Positions 20,490-32,186 of a DNA stretch of 64,000 bases are shown one piece after another. The notes under the pieces were generated by a model. That model worked only from the letters and a program-made list of their open reading frames with translations. It had not been told where the DNA came from and searched no databases. Origin of the DNA: Sepiola atlantica (taxonomy: Eukaryota; Mollusca; Cephalopoda; Sepiida; Sepiolidae); contig OY744528.1 in assembly GCA_963556195.1 (NCBI GenBank), forward strand, positions 62,805,646 to 62,869,645, written 5' to 3'. Position 1 is the stretch's first letter. The number at the start of each line of letters is the position of its first letter. The position numbers were made by a program, and so were the translations under genes.

Positions 20490-20965
20490 TGCGCAGGATC
20501 TAACCGTAAATGTTGCATTTTGAAATATGTCTCGAAAACACCGTAGAAATCGCAGTAATTATTAAAAACTATCTAAGAAAATGCACTTGTAGCAGTTAAG
20601 GTAATCGACGAACTCCAAGATAAGATTATTTCGTCTTTGTAAACATTAATCAATCCAATGTACTATCTTTGTTCTGTTCCTGTGTATTCAAGTAAATAAA
20701 TCTGCACACCTCTTTAGTTGTGAAGCCATTGTTTATTTCGTAAGGAATGGTGATCCCGTTTTGCTTATTCTATTTCAGTCAGACATGGCCAGACTAATTA
20801 CTCTTCCAAGTAAGCCGTTATTCGGATTTATTTCTATTGAAACTCAATACTAAAATTGTCTCGCCCATCTAAACATTAATACCGACACTCGTTTATTGAA
20901 CCTGCATTTTTTGTGAAAAGTAATCACATCTCAATTTCTACTAGCAAATTTATGCGCTGAATTTG
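20490..20965. other. Unassigned sequence right of the array
   Basis: No coding signal. A block around 20680-20770 has AAATAAATC followed by a GTGAAGCC/GGTGATCCC stretch that could be an old LTR end, but no partner was found. Confidence 0.3.
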
Positions 20966-21455
20966 GAAGGAGGTAATGTCTGGGAGGATGATCTCATGAC
21001 AACAGAATATATACTTATCACCAAAGGATAAAGTAATCCCTGGGAGGATATTTTCATGACTATAGAACAGATGCTACATCATACCACCTAAGAGAATACT
21101 ATCATAACGAACGGACAAATGTTATACTATCCCCCCCCAAAGAAGGACGTATCATGACAAACGAACAGATACTACTTCCTTACACTCAAAGAAGGAGGTA
21201 ATGTCTGGGAGGAGAGTCTCATCACAACAGAACTCATACTACACTACCTCTAACCTCAAAAAGAGGAAAAACTTCCTGGAAGGGTGGTATCATAACAGAA
21301 CAGATAATACACTATACCCACAAAGAAGGAGGCACTGTCTGGGATGGTCTCATGACAACAGAACAGATACTACACTTCTTCCAACCCCAAAGGAGAAGTA
21401 ATTCCAAGGAGGATTGTATCATGACAACAAAACATATATACACTACCCCTCTTTG
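20966..21455. repeat. Degenerate minisatellite, unit about 65 bp
   Basis: About seven units share the order AAAGAAGGAGGTAA, TGTCTGGGAGGA, CTCATGACAACAGAACAG and ATACTACACTACC, with many substitutions and small indels between copies. No coding frame persists across the units. Confidence 0.75.
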
Positions 21456-22548
21456 AATTAAGCATTGAAAGAGAGAACAATAGTACAATTAACAGAAGCA
21501 ATATAGAAGCAATATAGAAGCAATAGTATAGTCGGCTTTAGTCAAACAGTAATAAAGTTAAAACATTTCTCTTCAATATATTTCAAAGAAATTTTTGTGC
21601 AAAATTGAATTAAATAAATACACTTGTGCGGAGATTCTACAGGCAATAAATGTATAAGAATGTTTTATCTTTTCCTTATAACGCCTTACTCAGCATTGAA
21701 AAGTATTTCGGCTATTAAGTGATACACATTGCGTTGAGTGTTGAGTCCAACCACGAACGAACCAGCGTATTTGTTGAGGACTTGCGATGCGAACGAACGT
21801 AAAAAATAACCAGCTTGTATAAGTTACTCTTTTTTTCTCCGTTCGTTTCCTTCTCGCCGTCTTCAAAATAAAGAAAGTAGGGCTTCACATTGTTCGGTGG
21901 TAAAAATTAAATTAATAATAAATATTTGAAATATAAAAAAATATAGCTAATATCTTTCTTCCGGATGTACCCTGAAGGGGTCCGAGGCAGCAGTAGTTTG
22001 CTAAAATAATTGCTTTTTCAGCGACCCACCCAATATTGTCTGGTAAAAAAAAGTAGAGTCTCTTAATTGAGCAAAGTCGCACTGTGAACGCCGACTCGTA
22101 ACAAAGTATGTCTATGTCGTGCAAATGGCTACCCGCTTGTAAGAGAATCTGTCGATTTGCTGTAAAAATGGACGCCGACTCGGCTACGAATCGAAGTGAC
22201 GTATCCGTTCTGTTTTAAGAGGCCTTTCTCCGAGGCGCCCTTATTTTTGAGGAGGTGCCACCAAGACTATAACAAGTATGTTTTTATTCCCATCTAGATT
22301 GCCCCTGTTTAGGGAGATGGATTTTCATCACATTAAAAAAAAAATTGATAATCATCCTGAGCTTGGGGAAAGAAAAAAAATCACAAATCATCAGGCAAAT
22401 GATGATGTTCTTTTTATTCCTTCCTTAGTGTTCATAGCTGAACGACCTGGACGGATATAAATAAGAGCATGTAAAACAAATGAAAGCAAAAAGCTAAGAT
22501 GACAGTTTTATACTCTCATGATATATTGATAATAACCCAATCTGTTTA
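21456..22548. other. No recognisable gene
   Basis: Mixed sequence with scattered short open frames and no domain. A triple direct repeat of AGAAGCAATAT lies at about 21496-21530. Confidence 0.4.
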
Positions 22549-22592
22549 CTTCTCTTTCTCTCTCACTCTCTCTCTCTTTCTCTCTCTCTCTG
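22549..22592. repeat. (TC)n microsatellite
   Basis: An interrupted TC/TTTC run. Confidence 0.7.
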
Positions 22593-23450
22593 CCATAGCC
22601 CATACAGCACACACAGTCCCGGTATTTTTCAGACCGAACTAGTATATAACTGCGCTTTCATTTAGTTATTTTATTTTAGATCAACATCGATTTCCCTCAT
22701 ACGTTACCTTTTTTAAATCAAAAGTGTAAGAGATTTCCTCATCTGTTTCATATAATCATCCAGCGTTTTGTATATGGTCTTCCTCAGCTTGAATCCAGTT
22801 TAACACAGCAGAATCGGCCATTTTCCATTTTGTTTCATTTATGTTTGTTGCGGGGAAATAACATTTTCAATCATCTCCAACCGTTCAGATTCCATAAGCT
22901 AGTTAAAGTTTTCAACATTAAACACGTGACTTATGTACAATACATTTGAATTACTTCCCTTGAATTCGATTTAGTATGTCGCTGACTTGCTGTTGTCTGT
23001 GATATATTTTCTGTTTCGGGAGTTTAAGTCCAGCATACTTGAAAATATTAAATTTAATTTGAAAAGTCTTACGCAAAATGTATGTCTCCAGAGGTTTATG
23101 ATTTTTGTAATAGATTAGTATATCTTCGTAAAGAGAAGTTTCGTATGTTTTTAACAAAAGTATAATTCAGTTTTTCAATTAGTGTTTTGACACTTAAGTT
23201 TAGTAATTTATCTTACGATATATCCATATTTTTACGAGATTAAAAAAAGATTGTTAGTAAGTGTTAGTTCTCTGTCTCTATTTACGTGCCTCCCTATGAG
23301 AGCAAAGTTAGACACACGACCAGTTTTTATTGTGTAGCAGATGATTGTCATTCATTTTGTGGTGTACCGTGATGCACGCTAACAATTAAAATGTAAAAAT
23401 AGATGTTGAAAATGAAAGAAGTAAGACATGAATCAATGAACACAACACAC
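22593..23450. other. No recognisable feature
   Basis: AT-rich sequence; the open frames are short and lack known motifs. Confidence 0.4.
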
Positions 23451-23454
23451 ATAC

Positions 23455-23473
23455 ACACAGACACACACAGACA

Positions 23474-23521
<48 letters not shown>
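23455..23521. repeat. (CA)n-(TA)n compound microsatellite
   Basis: ACACAC units with interruptions, passing into ATATAT. Confidence 0.85.
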
Positions 23522-23524
23522 CAA

Positions 23525-24125
23525 TGTTAGGTATGTGTAGATATTTATATATTTGTATGTACAGGACTCAATCATAAACTAATTAACAGATTATTATACA
23601 TTTTGAAATACAGCTACTCGGAATAAGGGCGAGTAATGTGGGATACATTTAGTTTAATTTAGTTTTATGCAAAGGGGTCAAAGAGGAGGTAGAAACCCTT
23701 CGTGAAAATTCAGATATCTCCGATTTTTTTTTGAAATGTTAAGAACGGTATTAGACATCAATTAATAAATATTCTCCCCAAATATCAGTTACTTTAGATT
23801 ATTTTAAAGGGTTTTTAAGAGGCTCCCATTTCAAAATTCAAATTTTAAAGATTTGTACTAGATTTGATCTATAGTCACCTGACACCAATTAAGCAACATT
23901 CCCTGACTTTCAATTACTTCTTAAGACGCCTTTAAGACATTTTCTAGTATACAATTTTCTATTATAAAATTCATATCTTAATCAAAATTGCAATAACGAT
24001 TTAGATACAAAGTTTAGTTGCATGATATCTTGATTTTAATTTTGATAAGGTGACATAAAACTGTTCTGTTCACGGAAATTCATTTTACTCGTCCTGGTAC
24101 GAGTATTTTTCTAGATTATACAAAT
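23525..24125 (+). repeat. Interspersed repeat family, copy at 23.5 kb
   Basis: The blocks ATCAATTAATAAATATTC, GATTTGATCTATAGT, CAATTAAGCAACATTCCC and CGTCCTGGTACGAGTATT recur in the same order at 56690-57185 and in reverse at 31790-32186. A short related stretch is at 27310-27490. It has no coding capacity. The family is unidentified and is probably a non-autonomous element. Confidence 0.65.
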
Positions 24126-24260
24126 ACAAATTTACAAGCTATGGCAGTTATTTTCTATCAGCGAATTGTTCGTGTTTGTAACTTTGAAATGTTAATTGTT
24201 CTTTGTTTTTAAAGTAGACAAAAGACGTGAATGTTTAAGAAGTACACACGCACCCCCCCC

Positions 24261-24324
<64 letters not shown>
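24261..24324. repeat. (CA)n-(TA)n microsatellite
   Basis: Short CA run followed by about 28 TA units. Confidence 0.9.
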
Positions 24325-24328
<4 letters not shown>

Positions 24329-24431
24329 TAATGAAATTGACAACATCTTTGAAGCACGCACGAAAATGTATTTAAGTGAGATATTTTTGAAAATCAGCAC
24401 ATCGTGCGATTTAAATGAAAAAAGTCATTTA

Positions 24432-24437
<6 letters not shown>

Positions 24438-24487
<50 letters not shown>

Positions 24488-24488
24488 C
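24438..24488. repeat. (AT)n-(GT)n microsatellite
   Basis: About 19 AT units followed by GT units. It adjoins the first SINE-like repeat. Confidence 0.9.
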
Positions 24489-24690
24489 GCTTGCTTAGAC
24501 ATAACTATATATTAATTCTCGTCCTTCAACGTGATTGCTTTATTGGCCGCGGGGTCCTAGGCATTCAGACCAAAGTTCAAATCTTGGTAGAGCAATCACC
24601 ATCCACACTGATGATTCCTGGAAAAGGATAAAACACATGTGTACGATGTGAATAAGAATTTAATAATATTTATCGTAATGCAAAGACGGG
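24485..24690 (+). mobile_element. tRNA-SINE-like repeat, copy 1
   Basis: Within it, GATTGCT (24531-24537) pairs with AGCAATC followed by ACCA, like an acceptor stem with its CCA end. The stretch AAGTTCAAATCTTGG resembles a T arm and polymerase III B box. The enclosed segment is only ~65 nt, so it is a degenerate tRNA-like head. The same flanks (CGCTTGCTTAGACA before, CACACTGATGATTCC after) surround copy 2 at 24786. Confidence 0.5.
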
Positions 24691-24785
24691 CACTTAAAGA
24701 GAAATATAGGTTGTCAAATTTAAATGCGTAATGCGAAGTTTTGGTTTAACGTGTCGTTAAACACTTGATGACAACCTTCTAGATG

Positions 24786-24995
24786 TGTCCGCTTGCTTAG
24801 ACACAAATAGATCTTAATTCTCTCCCTTCAACGTGGTTGCTTTATTGGTCTAGGCGTTTAGACTAAAGTTAAAATGTTGACTTAGGTCTGAGGGTTTCGA
24901 ATCGTGCGACCGGTAGAGCAACCACCCTTCACACTGATGATTCCCGGAAAAGGATGAAACACGTGTGTATGTGGAGGAGAATTTAAAATAATTAA
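24786..24995 (+). mobile_element. tRNA-SINE-like repeat, copy 2
   Basis: Same order as copy 1: CCGCTTGCTTAGACACA, GGTTGCT pairing with AGCAACC then ACC, a B-box-like GGTTTCGAATCGTGC, and CACACTGATGATTCCCGG. It keeps about 25 more bases in the middle than copy 1, which therefore carries an internal deletion. No A box could be placed with confidence. Confidence 0.5.
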
Positions 24996-25067
24996 CATTT
25001 CATGTATAAGTTTCTTGTAAACATGAGTCAAAAACTTTCGCATTTATTCACACAAATAGATATTAAC

Positions 25068-25345
25068 ATTTTTGTAAATAAATGGGAAAATAAACAAAAT
25101 CAGTTTGCTTGAGCGATTATGTGTGTTTGGGTCACTTTTAGAAACAATAAAAAAGAAAGTTTGACCCGCGAAATGAGGAAGGAAGAAGAGGGAGTGGGAA
25201 AAAGGTCGCAGGAGAAAAAGTGAGAAGAAAGGAGAGGTAGTGTGAGAAATAGAGAGTGAGGGAAAGAAAGCAGTCACATCCGCCCCGCTTACTATAAACT
25301 TTTTAGCCTTTTTTCTACAAATTTATTTATCTTTTAAATAAGACC
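25068..25345. repeat. Direct duplication, copy 1
   Basis: Starts near AAATGGGAAAATAAAC and ends ACAAATTTATTTATCTTTTAAATA. It has a purine-rich middle and matches 25346-25575 in order of blocks. Confidence 0.6.
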
Positions 25346-25575
25346 GTAAATATATAAAAATGAAGAAATCAGTTCGCCTGAGCGATGGTGCGTATTTGGG
25401 AGTACTCTTAAAAATATGGAACAAAATTTTGTGGCACTAGAAAGGGAGGGGAGACGAGAGGGTGAAAGTGAGAGAAGAAGCGGGAGTGAGAGACAGATGA
25501 AGGAGAGGGAGTGAGAAAGAGACCTTTCAAAAATTTTTTGATACAAATTTATTTATCTTTTAAATAAAGCCGTCA
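25346..25575. repeat. Direct duplication, copy 2
   Basis: Carries the same AATCAGTT-CGCCTGAGCGAT start, purine-rich middle and ACAAATTTATTTATC end as copy 1. The copies are diverged, so the duplication is old. Confidence 0.6.
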
Positions 25576-25648
25576 AAATGTTTTATGTAATTTATCCGTT
25601 CTTTAACAACTTTAATTAATTACTGTTAATATCGACAAAACTAATGCA

Positions 25649-25672
25649 TATATATATATATATATATATATA
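25649..25672. repeat. (TA)n microsatellite
   Basis: About 12 TA units. Confidence 0.85.
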
Positions 25673-25773
25673 CAGCATTTCAAAATATTATGTTGTATTA
25701 TTGATTTAAATAACAGTACACTGTTTTGATGGTAAAATGGGAGTGACAAATGAAAACAGCTTTCGTTTTTAAC

Positions 25774-25778
<5 letters not shown>

Positions 25779-25817
<39 letters not shown>

Positions 25818-25834
25818 GTGTGTGTGTGTGTGTG
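25779..25834. repeat. (TA)n-(TG)n compound microsatellite
   Basis: TA units passing into TG units. Confidence 0.85.
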
Positions 25835-26777
25835 CGTGAGTGTGTTTTTGCCTCCCGTCAGTCTGAATATTCGTGTGACATTGTGTGTAAGTTCAGTAGA
25901 CTATGTAGAGAGTGTGTGCCTATATGATTGCCTTTGTTTAGCCAGTGTGAGCGTATAAGTGTAACATTATGTGTAACTCAGTTCAGCGGGCAGGGTATGC
26001 ATATGCTGCCTTTTGTCAGTGTGTGAGCGTGTGTGAGGAAGTTCAAAGTAGACATTTCTTTCACTGCCTTCCGATAAGGGATGTAGAGCGTAATACTGAC
26101 ATCACTATGTGTTTGCTTCTGGCTTTCTGTGTTTGGTCCTGTTGAAATTAATTTTTCGCAAGCAGTGATCGGCTCGCAGAAGTGAATTTCTTTTTGGCGG
26201 GCAAAAGTGATACAGTTATTTAGAACGCATACGTACTTGTAAAAAGATCACGTGACTTGGTACTTTTGTAATTTCGTTCTTTTCTCGTTTGGAGCCACTG
26301 TTTGCACAGAAATGTGATCGCTCTTTTAGATATTGGTTTATAGGAATAGATTGTGCATTTTCGTACACATTGTTCGTTAATAAATATGTAGGATTGAAAG
26401 ACATGTTAATCCTACAATTGTGAGGAATATACAACCCCTCTAAAAGATTCACTCTTGATAGGAACAAAAATTTGTATAGTCGCATCGGCACTCTCTCGTG
26501 AATGAGGACGCCTTAGGCGACATTCAATAAACCAACCCCCCTTCCGAAACGGGGCGAGACCTGAGATCGAGCAGATAAAATCCTTTGTTCTAAACTAGAA
26601 TAAAAATGTAATAGTTGATTATCTATCGCCACTTTTTATTTAATTTCCCAACTTTTTCACAAATAAGGATGTGCCATTTTTATATAAAAAAATGCCATTT
26701 CCTATTATTTGTATTATACGCACATCGATTCCCATCTAGGTTGTTATTTTCAACACGTTACGGTCGTGTAATTTCCG
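25835..26777. other. No recognisable gene
   Basis: GT-rich sequence follows the microsatellite, then mixed sequence. Short open frames have no domain. Confidence 0.4.
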
Positions 26778-26935
26778 ACCTTCTCCATCTTTTAGCACTT
26801 GGGAATCTTTATGTCGAAAAAGATGAACTTGGAGAAGGTCGGAGGTTACATCGGCTGAAACGCTGTGACAATAGCAACCAAGATGAGAATAGTAGTCCGA
26901 ATAATCTAAACAATGCAAATGATCAATTCCGAAAC
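26778..26935 (+). repeat. Interspersed repeat, copy 2 (also at 435-560), with foldback
   Basis: GAGAAGGTCGGAGGTTACATCGG and the following ~100 bases repeat 435-560. In this copy the preceding GACCTTCTCCA is the inverse of TGGAGAAGGTC, giving an 11-bp foldback. A 146-codon open frame crosses it but has no known domain. Confidence 0.5.
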
Positions 26936-27483
26936 AGAGATACTATTTATCTAAATTCTTCACTAACCCCAACCCTGATCGAAAGTGAAGGTGCCGAGAA
27001 TGACGGGATCATAAATTCGGCTTCGCCTCTTGTAAACATTGTAAAGATCCCATAATAGTTCTGAAAGTTCCAACATTATTAAAATCTGAAATAGAAAGGT
27101 AAAGTAATTGTTTTTTTTTCATTTAAACACGTAATTAGTATCGTCAACCCCAAATGAAAACAATACATTATTAACACACACAATCATTTTCTTTTTTCTA
27201 GATTTGTTTTTTAAGCGTCTCCTCCGAGAGGTACTGCCACATAGTTACACCCTCCTCTATGTTTAGACAATGAAATATCTACTTATATACAGTTATATAT
27301 GTGTATATGTATATATATTTGTATGTACAGGATTCAATCTTAAGCTAATTCACTGATCATTATGAATTTTGCAACACGGCCGATAGGTGTAAGAAGTCGT
27401 AAGGTAAAATCTATTTAGTTTAATTTTATTCATGCAAAGAGGTTAAAAACTTGGTGGAAGCTTTCGTTATAATTCAGAAACCT

Positions 27484-27539
27484 CTGAAGAGGTTAACTCT
27501 ATGTGAAGAGTACAACCGAAACATGTATGCACATATGTA
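27484..27539 (+). ncRNA. Hammerhead-like core motif
   Basis: CTGAAGA (27484-27490) fits the hammerhead core with A at the tolerant position 7. It is followed directly by a stem II in which GGTT pairs with AACC and ACTCT pairs with AGAGT, then GAAAC (27518-27522). ACAT can pair with ATGT (27535-27538) as stem III, leaving GTA as a possible cleavage triplet. The flanks do not form stem I, so activity is doubtful. Confidence 0.3.
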
Positions 27540-27663
27540 ACCAATAATGTTTGTATAAATAACAATTTATACTTAAGAACCGCTCTACTTGTTGTTGTGC
27601 ACTTTTTATAAACACTTGAGTTTCAACGGATTTACATATACAGAAACTAATACAATACATGTA

Positions 27664-27665
<2 letters not shown>

Positions 27666-27722
<57 letters not shown>
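27666..27722. repeat. (AT)n microsatellite
   Basis: About 28 AT units. Confidence 0.9.
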
Positions 27723-27725
<3 letters not shown>

Positions 27726-29022
27726 TATATAAAATAAATATAAGTATATCTATGTGTGTGTCTATGTATATATATATATACATACTTTTTAATAAATAAT
27801 TTTAATATATTTTTAATATATTGCTAATATATATTGTAGGAAAGGTGGGTATATATAAGTTTTATGTGTTTTTTTAAAATATGATATCTGATTTTGAATG
27901 GTTTGTTTTTATTTTGTAATATATAGAATTTACTTTTATTAGTACGGTATAATTACATTTAAATATTACTCAACAAAATTTATTGATCACTGAAACTTCT
28001 GCTAGAACCTATTTCTACAATAGGTATCATCATTTCGATTTTTCTAGAGTTATTAGACTTATTTGTTTTGCACAAACAGGTATGTCGCACTATTTAGCAC
28101 TATTGGGGTCCTAATACTATAAAATGATATTAACTTTAGTGTAACCTGTAAAAGTCGGACTTAATCAAGTTTAGGAAACATTTAAATAATACTATCTCCA
28201 TAATAGCAGAATAAATTATACGCGAGTAGTTTGTTTTGACCCCCTTGGCCTAAGATATTATACAATAAATTTGTCTCCAATCACCTATTATAAAATGGGA
28301 CGCGAAACGCAGGTGTGTTTAGATTGGGTAAAGTTTTTTGGCTGGCTGATTTCGTTTTTTACTACATGAATTAAGAGGTTTAATTAGAGTTATTTTCTCT
28401 TAAACTTATCGACTCGGTTTATATGAAAATGGAATTCGATTCGAAAACCTTGGCATGCGTTTGAGGTTGAATTATTTCCCGTGATTTTAGAGAGTAACAC
28501 TAGTGTTTACTAGTAACGTCTATATTTAATGACAATTATTTTTGAAAATTATTGGATAAATAATTATTGCCTACAATATGAAAATATGCTTTCTTTACAA
28601 GTTCTGCATCATATGTATTTTAAAGTTGAAAATTATTTACTGTTTAAATTATTGATTTTTCAGAACAAATGAAGCATCATTTCTTAAAATATAGAACATT
28701 TTATAAACTTGCACTGTATACGTTTTTTTGACGAATGAATTCATCTTTTAAAAATTATACATTTGACTTTTGAATGCCTGCCATCAAAAGAAAAAAAAGG
28801 TTACTGTATTTTGTTTGTTATTTTTGTTTGATGTATTTGTGATTATTAAACAATTACGTTGATAGTTTTGACTGTAGAGAATTGATAAATAATTACTTTG
28901 CTGAAGATAAGATTATTGACAAAAGATTTCTGAAACATATGCCCATAATACTATTTGTTAAACTTGAATTTTTGGAGCATGATTACGAAATATTGATTAT
29001 GTCATAAATTGTTATTGTATGA

Positions 29023-29025
<3 letters not shown>
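27723..29025. other. No recognisable feature
   Basis: Strongly AT-rich DNA without coding or structural signals that I can support. Confidence 0.4.

Positions 29026-29059
<34 letters not shown>
29026..29059. repeat. (AT)n microsatellite
   Basis: About 16 AT units. Confidence 0.85.
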
Positions 29060-29062
<3 letters not shown>

Positions 29063-29359
29063 ATCCAGCTATAGTTTGTATCCATGGAGTTAGGGCAGAC
29101 ACACGAGTGGGATAATCGCGCAAAAGTTGTCCGTCCCCATAAACTCCAGTGGGATGAGGTAGGCGTACGTAGTATAGCATGACGGTCTAAGTCCTCATTC
29201 TCTTTCTCTTTCCATATCTCTTCCTAATGCATTATACCCTCTAAGAATATCTCTCTATGGTCTCTATGGTAATTTGATACTCTGTCTAAGCCAATACACA
29301 TCTATTAAAATAAGCTTTCTTTGTCTGTGAATTGCGGAGACAATGACGAAGAATGGAGT

Positions 29360-29384
29360 GCGTGTATAACGGTATTATACACGC
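29360..29384. repeat. Perfect hairpin, 10-bp stem
   Basis: GCGTGTATAA pairs with TTATACACGC around the loop CGGTA. It stands alone in sequence without other features. Confidence 0.6.
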
Positions 29385-30970
29385 CTCACATAAGCGACAT
29401 CACAACAACATTATTCCAGTTGACACGCTCCGCCGATACATGGTAGTACATGGCTTTCATGCACGAAGTAGTTAAAATGAATAATCTTTAAGGCACTATA
29501 TGAAACAGATTTCATTTTTGACATTAGTGGAATGATATTTGTTATCCTGTTGGTTCCATTCCCAGTTCATGGCATTCATATCCTCCCCTCCCCACACAAA
29601 TAATTTAGTAGAAAACTTTTTTATGACCGCACAATTTGGTGGTAAATAAAATCGTGTGAAAGGTAATGAAGCAGAGACATGTTTTTACTGAACGTTTTAT
29701 AACGTATTTTGTCGAGGTAATATGTGAACTTACCACCAAATGAGACAACCGTTACATGTTTGTATTAATAAACAATCACCGCTTAGCACAGACCGAAAAT
29801 CAACTCGAGGATACGGTTTAAAAGTGTGTCAGTTTGCGATGAATAACACATTTAACGGATTGGAAACGATAGGTGAAATCGTCAGAACTTGATTATTGAA
29901 GTATACGGCTCGGCAAGAATTTATTAACATTTGACTTGAAAACGACCAGGTTGTAGTCAACTCGGAAGCAGTCCCGTGGTATTGTATTCAAGAGATTGGA
30001 AGTTTTAGGGAAAGAAAATCTGTTCATTAAAATTACATTTATATTTAGGTACGCAGAGGAGCAAAGGAAGTTTCTTACAGTAGTTGTAACTAGACGAATT
30101 TGTACTGTGACTGTTTTACAGGGGGTACCAGAGATTTGAGCTCAGTAGAGCACCAACCATGAAAATAAGCATAGTCGATAAAGACTATCGATGCCTTGCA
30201 TACTAGGAAGGGGTTGTAGAGAAGAGAAAAGGACACCCCATTAAATTTCGTATTCTGTCAAGACAGGAAAGAGTGCTCTGAGCGGTACTTGATAGTCAAG
30301 ATCATCTATCACCTCTCTGGTCTGGTCTGGAACAGGGTCTTATTGCCAAATCCGAAAAGTCCTATAAAGCCGATAATATCATGAATAAATATCAACTAAG
30401 AACACAAGATTGATTTTAAATAACTGATATCATACACTGTATAACGAACAATATCTTTGTACTTATCTCATCTGAAATAAAAACACTCTCTTTTAGTGGA
30501 GCATTTACTATGTCGGTATTAGATCCGTTTCAGTTCGGAACATATCCTGACCAATCTCTATTTATTGATATCACCTGACAGGTAATCCACGATCTTACCG
30601 GAGATCTCTGTTTCGGAAGTGAAACTGACAATCGGATAAACATTGTTTCCTGTTCTTTGATATGTGCTGTCATTACTGGACGGCCTTCTTTATATTTATC
30701 AAAGACAATGACGATTTGTGCACTATAATGTTAGAGGTGAAGTTTGCCCTATTTCAGCATAGGTTTTGCTTCCATGGTATTATGTGAAAGAATAAACCTT
30801 CATTAAATATGTAACATCCTGTTTCTGGTTTGAAATCGAGGATTGCTTCGTTTGTATCGCATTCACTAATGGTGGTTTGTCAACCTTCCGTAAGATTTTT
30901 TTGGCTTCAAGGAAGGACTATAGGAAAGGAATGAACTCGTAACATATGTGATCTTTAGATAGCTGCATTT
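29385..30970. other. No recognisable gene
   Basis: Mixed sequence with no open frame above 60 codons and no repeat linked elsewhere in the window. Confidence 0.4.
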
Positions 30971-30997
30971 TCATTACGGACGTGGCGTCCGTAATGA
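30971..30997. repeat. Perfect hairpin, 11-bp stem
   Basis: TCATTACGGAC pairs with GTCCGTAATGA around the loop GTGGC. A second perfect hairpin lies 104 bp downstream. Confidence 0.7.
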
Positions 30998-31100
30998 TAT
31001 AAACAACGCAATAGTTCTTTGTTGAACTAAAATGCTCCACCATTGATTTTATTTGGCGAGTACATTTGCTGGAAGTTCACACCCATCAAGCTGCTTCCCA

Positions 31101-31125
31101 TGGCTTCACCGTTACGGTGAAGCCA
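31101..31125. repeat. Perfect hairpin, 11-bp stem
   Basis: TGGCTTCACCG pairs with CGGTGAAGCCA around the loop TTA. Together with 30971-30997 it forms a local cluster of GC-containing stems in AT-rich DNA. Confidence 0.7.
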
Positions 31126-31789
31126 GGTAGGATGGCTTGCGGCTGCTATTCTTTGCTAGAATGGCAGTCCGTGATTTTGTTTGAAATTGCTATTTTTTGT
31201 GTATTTTCAGCTGACCCCTATATCTATAGGTCGTTCTGCTATCCGCAACATAGGGGGCCGGTTGATAAGAGTTCTCATCTCCACATCACTCGTAACGTCT
31301 AATGATTGTTCATCAGTTGTTAAGACTAAAAAGAAGGGTTTGAAAATTTTAAAATCAATGGTTTGATCTCGATAGATGAATGTTGTCCAGAGGGTTGATA
31401 CTTTCTACTAAACTAAAATGTCGAATCAGACTGTCCAAATATTTTGCCCATTATCTTTCATTCGTCAGCATTCGTGTATGTTGATACTGTCCTCAAAGAC
31501 AATACAAGTAACAACGTTTTTTTTAATGAAGTGTCTAATAGAACAGAAGAACATTTGACAAATGTTGAATATTTTCCCCAAGTAAGCGCCATTACTTTTC
31601 ATTATTGCCTCCGTAAAATCTTTGTAATATATAAATATAGTTTATCACAGGTTTCTGAATTCTTCCATTGCAATGATGGTGGTTTGTCATGGTTTAAACT
31701 GGCTTCTACATTTCAAATATTCCGCTTCCGTGCTTAATACTTCCAATTTTCTTGTACGACTCCGTTAATGTTGCCTTCATAACAATATG
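31126..31789. other. No recognisable gene
   Basis: Several short open frames on the plus strand lack any domain signal. Confidence 0.35.
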
Positions 31790-32186
31790 TGAGGATACCT
31801 CGTCCAAGAACGAGTAAAATCAATTCCCCGAACAGAACAGTTTTGCACCAATTTTGTATTTCCTTAAAAAGATTAAAATCAAGATATAATGATTCTAAAC
31901 CTTATGTCTAGAATCCTTATTCTAGTTTTGATCGAAATCCATTATATAGTTTTGATCTGAATAAAAATGTCGAAAATTTAAGATTTCAGCTTAAGGGGTC
32001 TTAAGAATGAATTTAAATTCAGGGAGTCTTGCTTAATTGATGTTCAATAACTATTAATTAAATTCAATGCACATCTGAAATCTTTGAATTTTCCAATGGA
32101 ATGTTGTGCTCATATTAAACACCCTAAACACGTTTAAGATACTCCAACGAAACTGAGATTTGGAGAATATTTATTAATTGGTATCT
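31790..32186 (-). repeat. Interspersed repeat family, inverted copy
   Basis: Reverse-complement relative of 23525-24125 and 56690-57185 (blocks such as CTCGTCCAAGAACGAG and GAATATTTATTAATTG). It abuts the 3' end of the CR1-type LINE. Confidence 0.6.

Noticed and set aside
26615..27055. 146-codon open frame, the longest unassigned plus frame in its region
   Set aside because: It crosses an interspersed repeat and AT-rich DNA, its composition changes along its length and no domain is recognisable.
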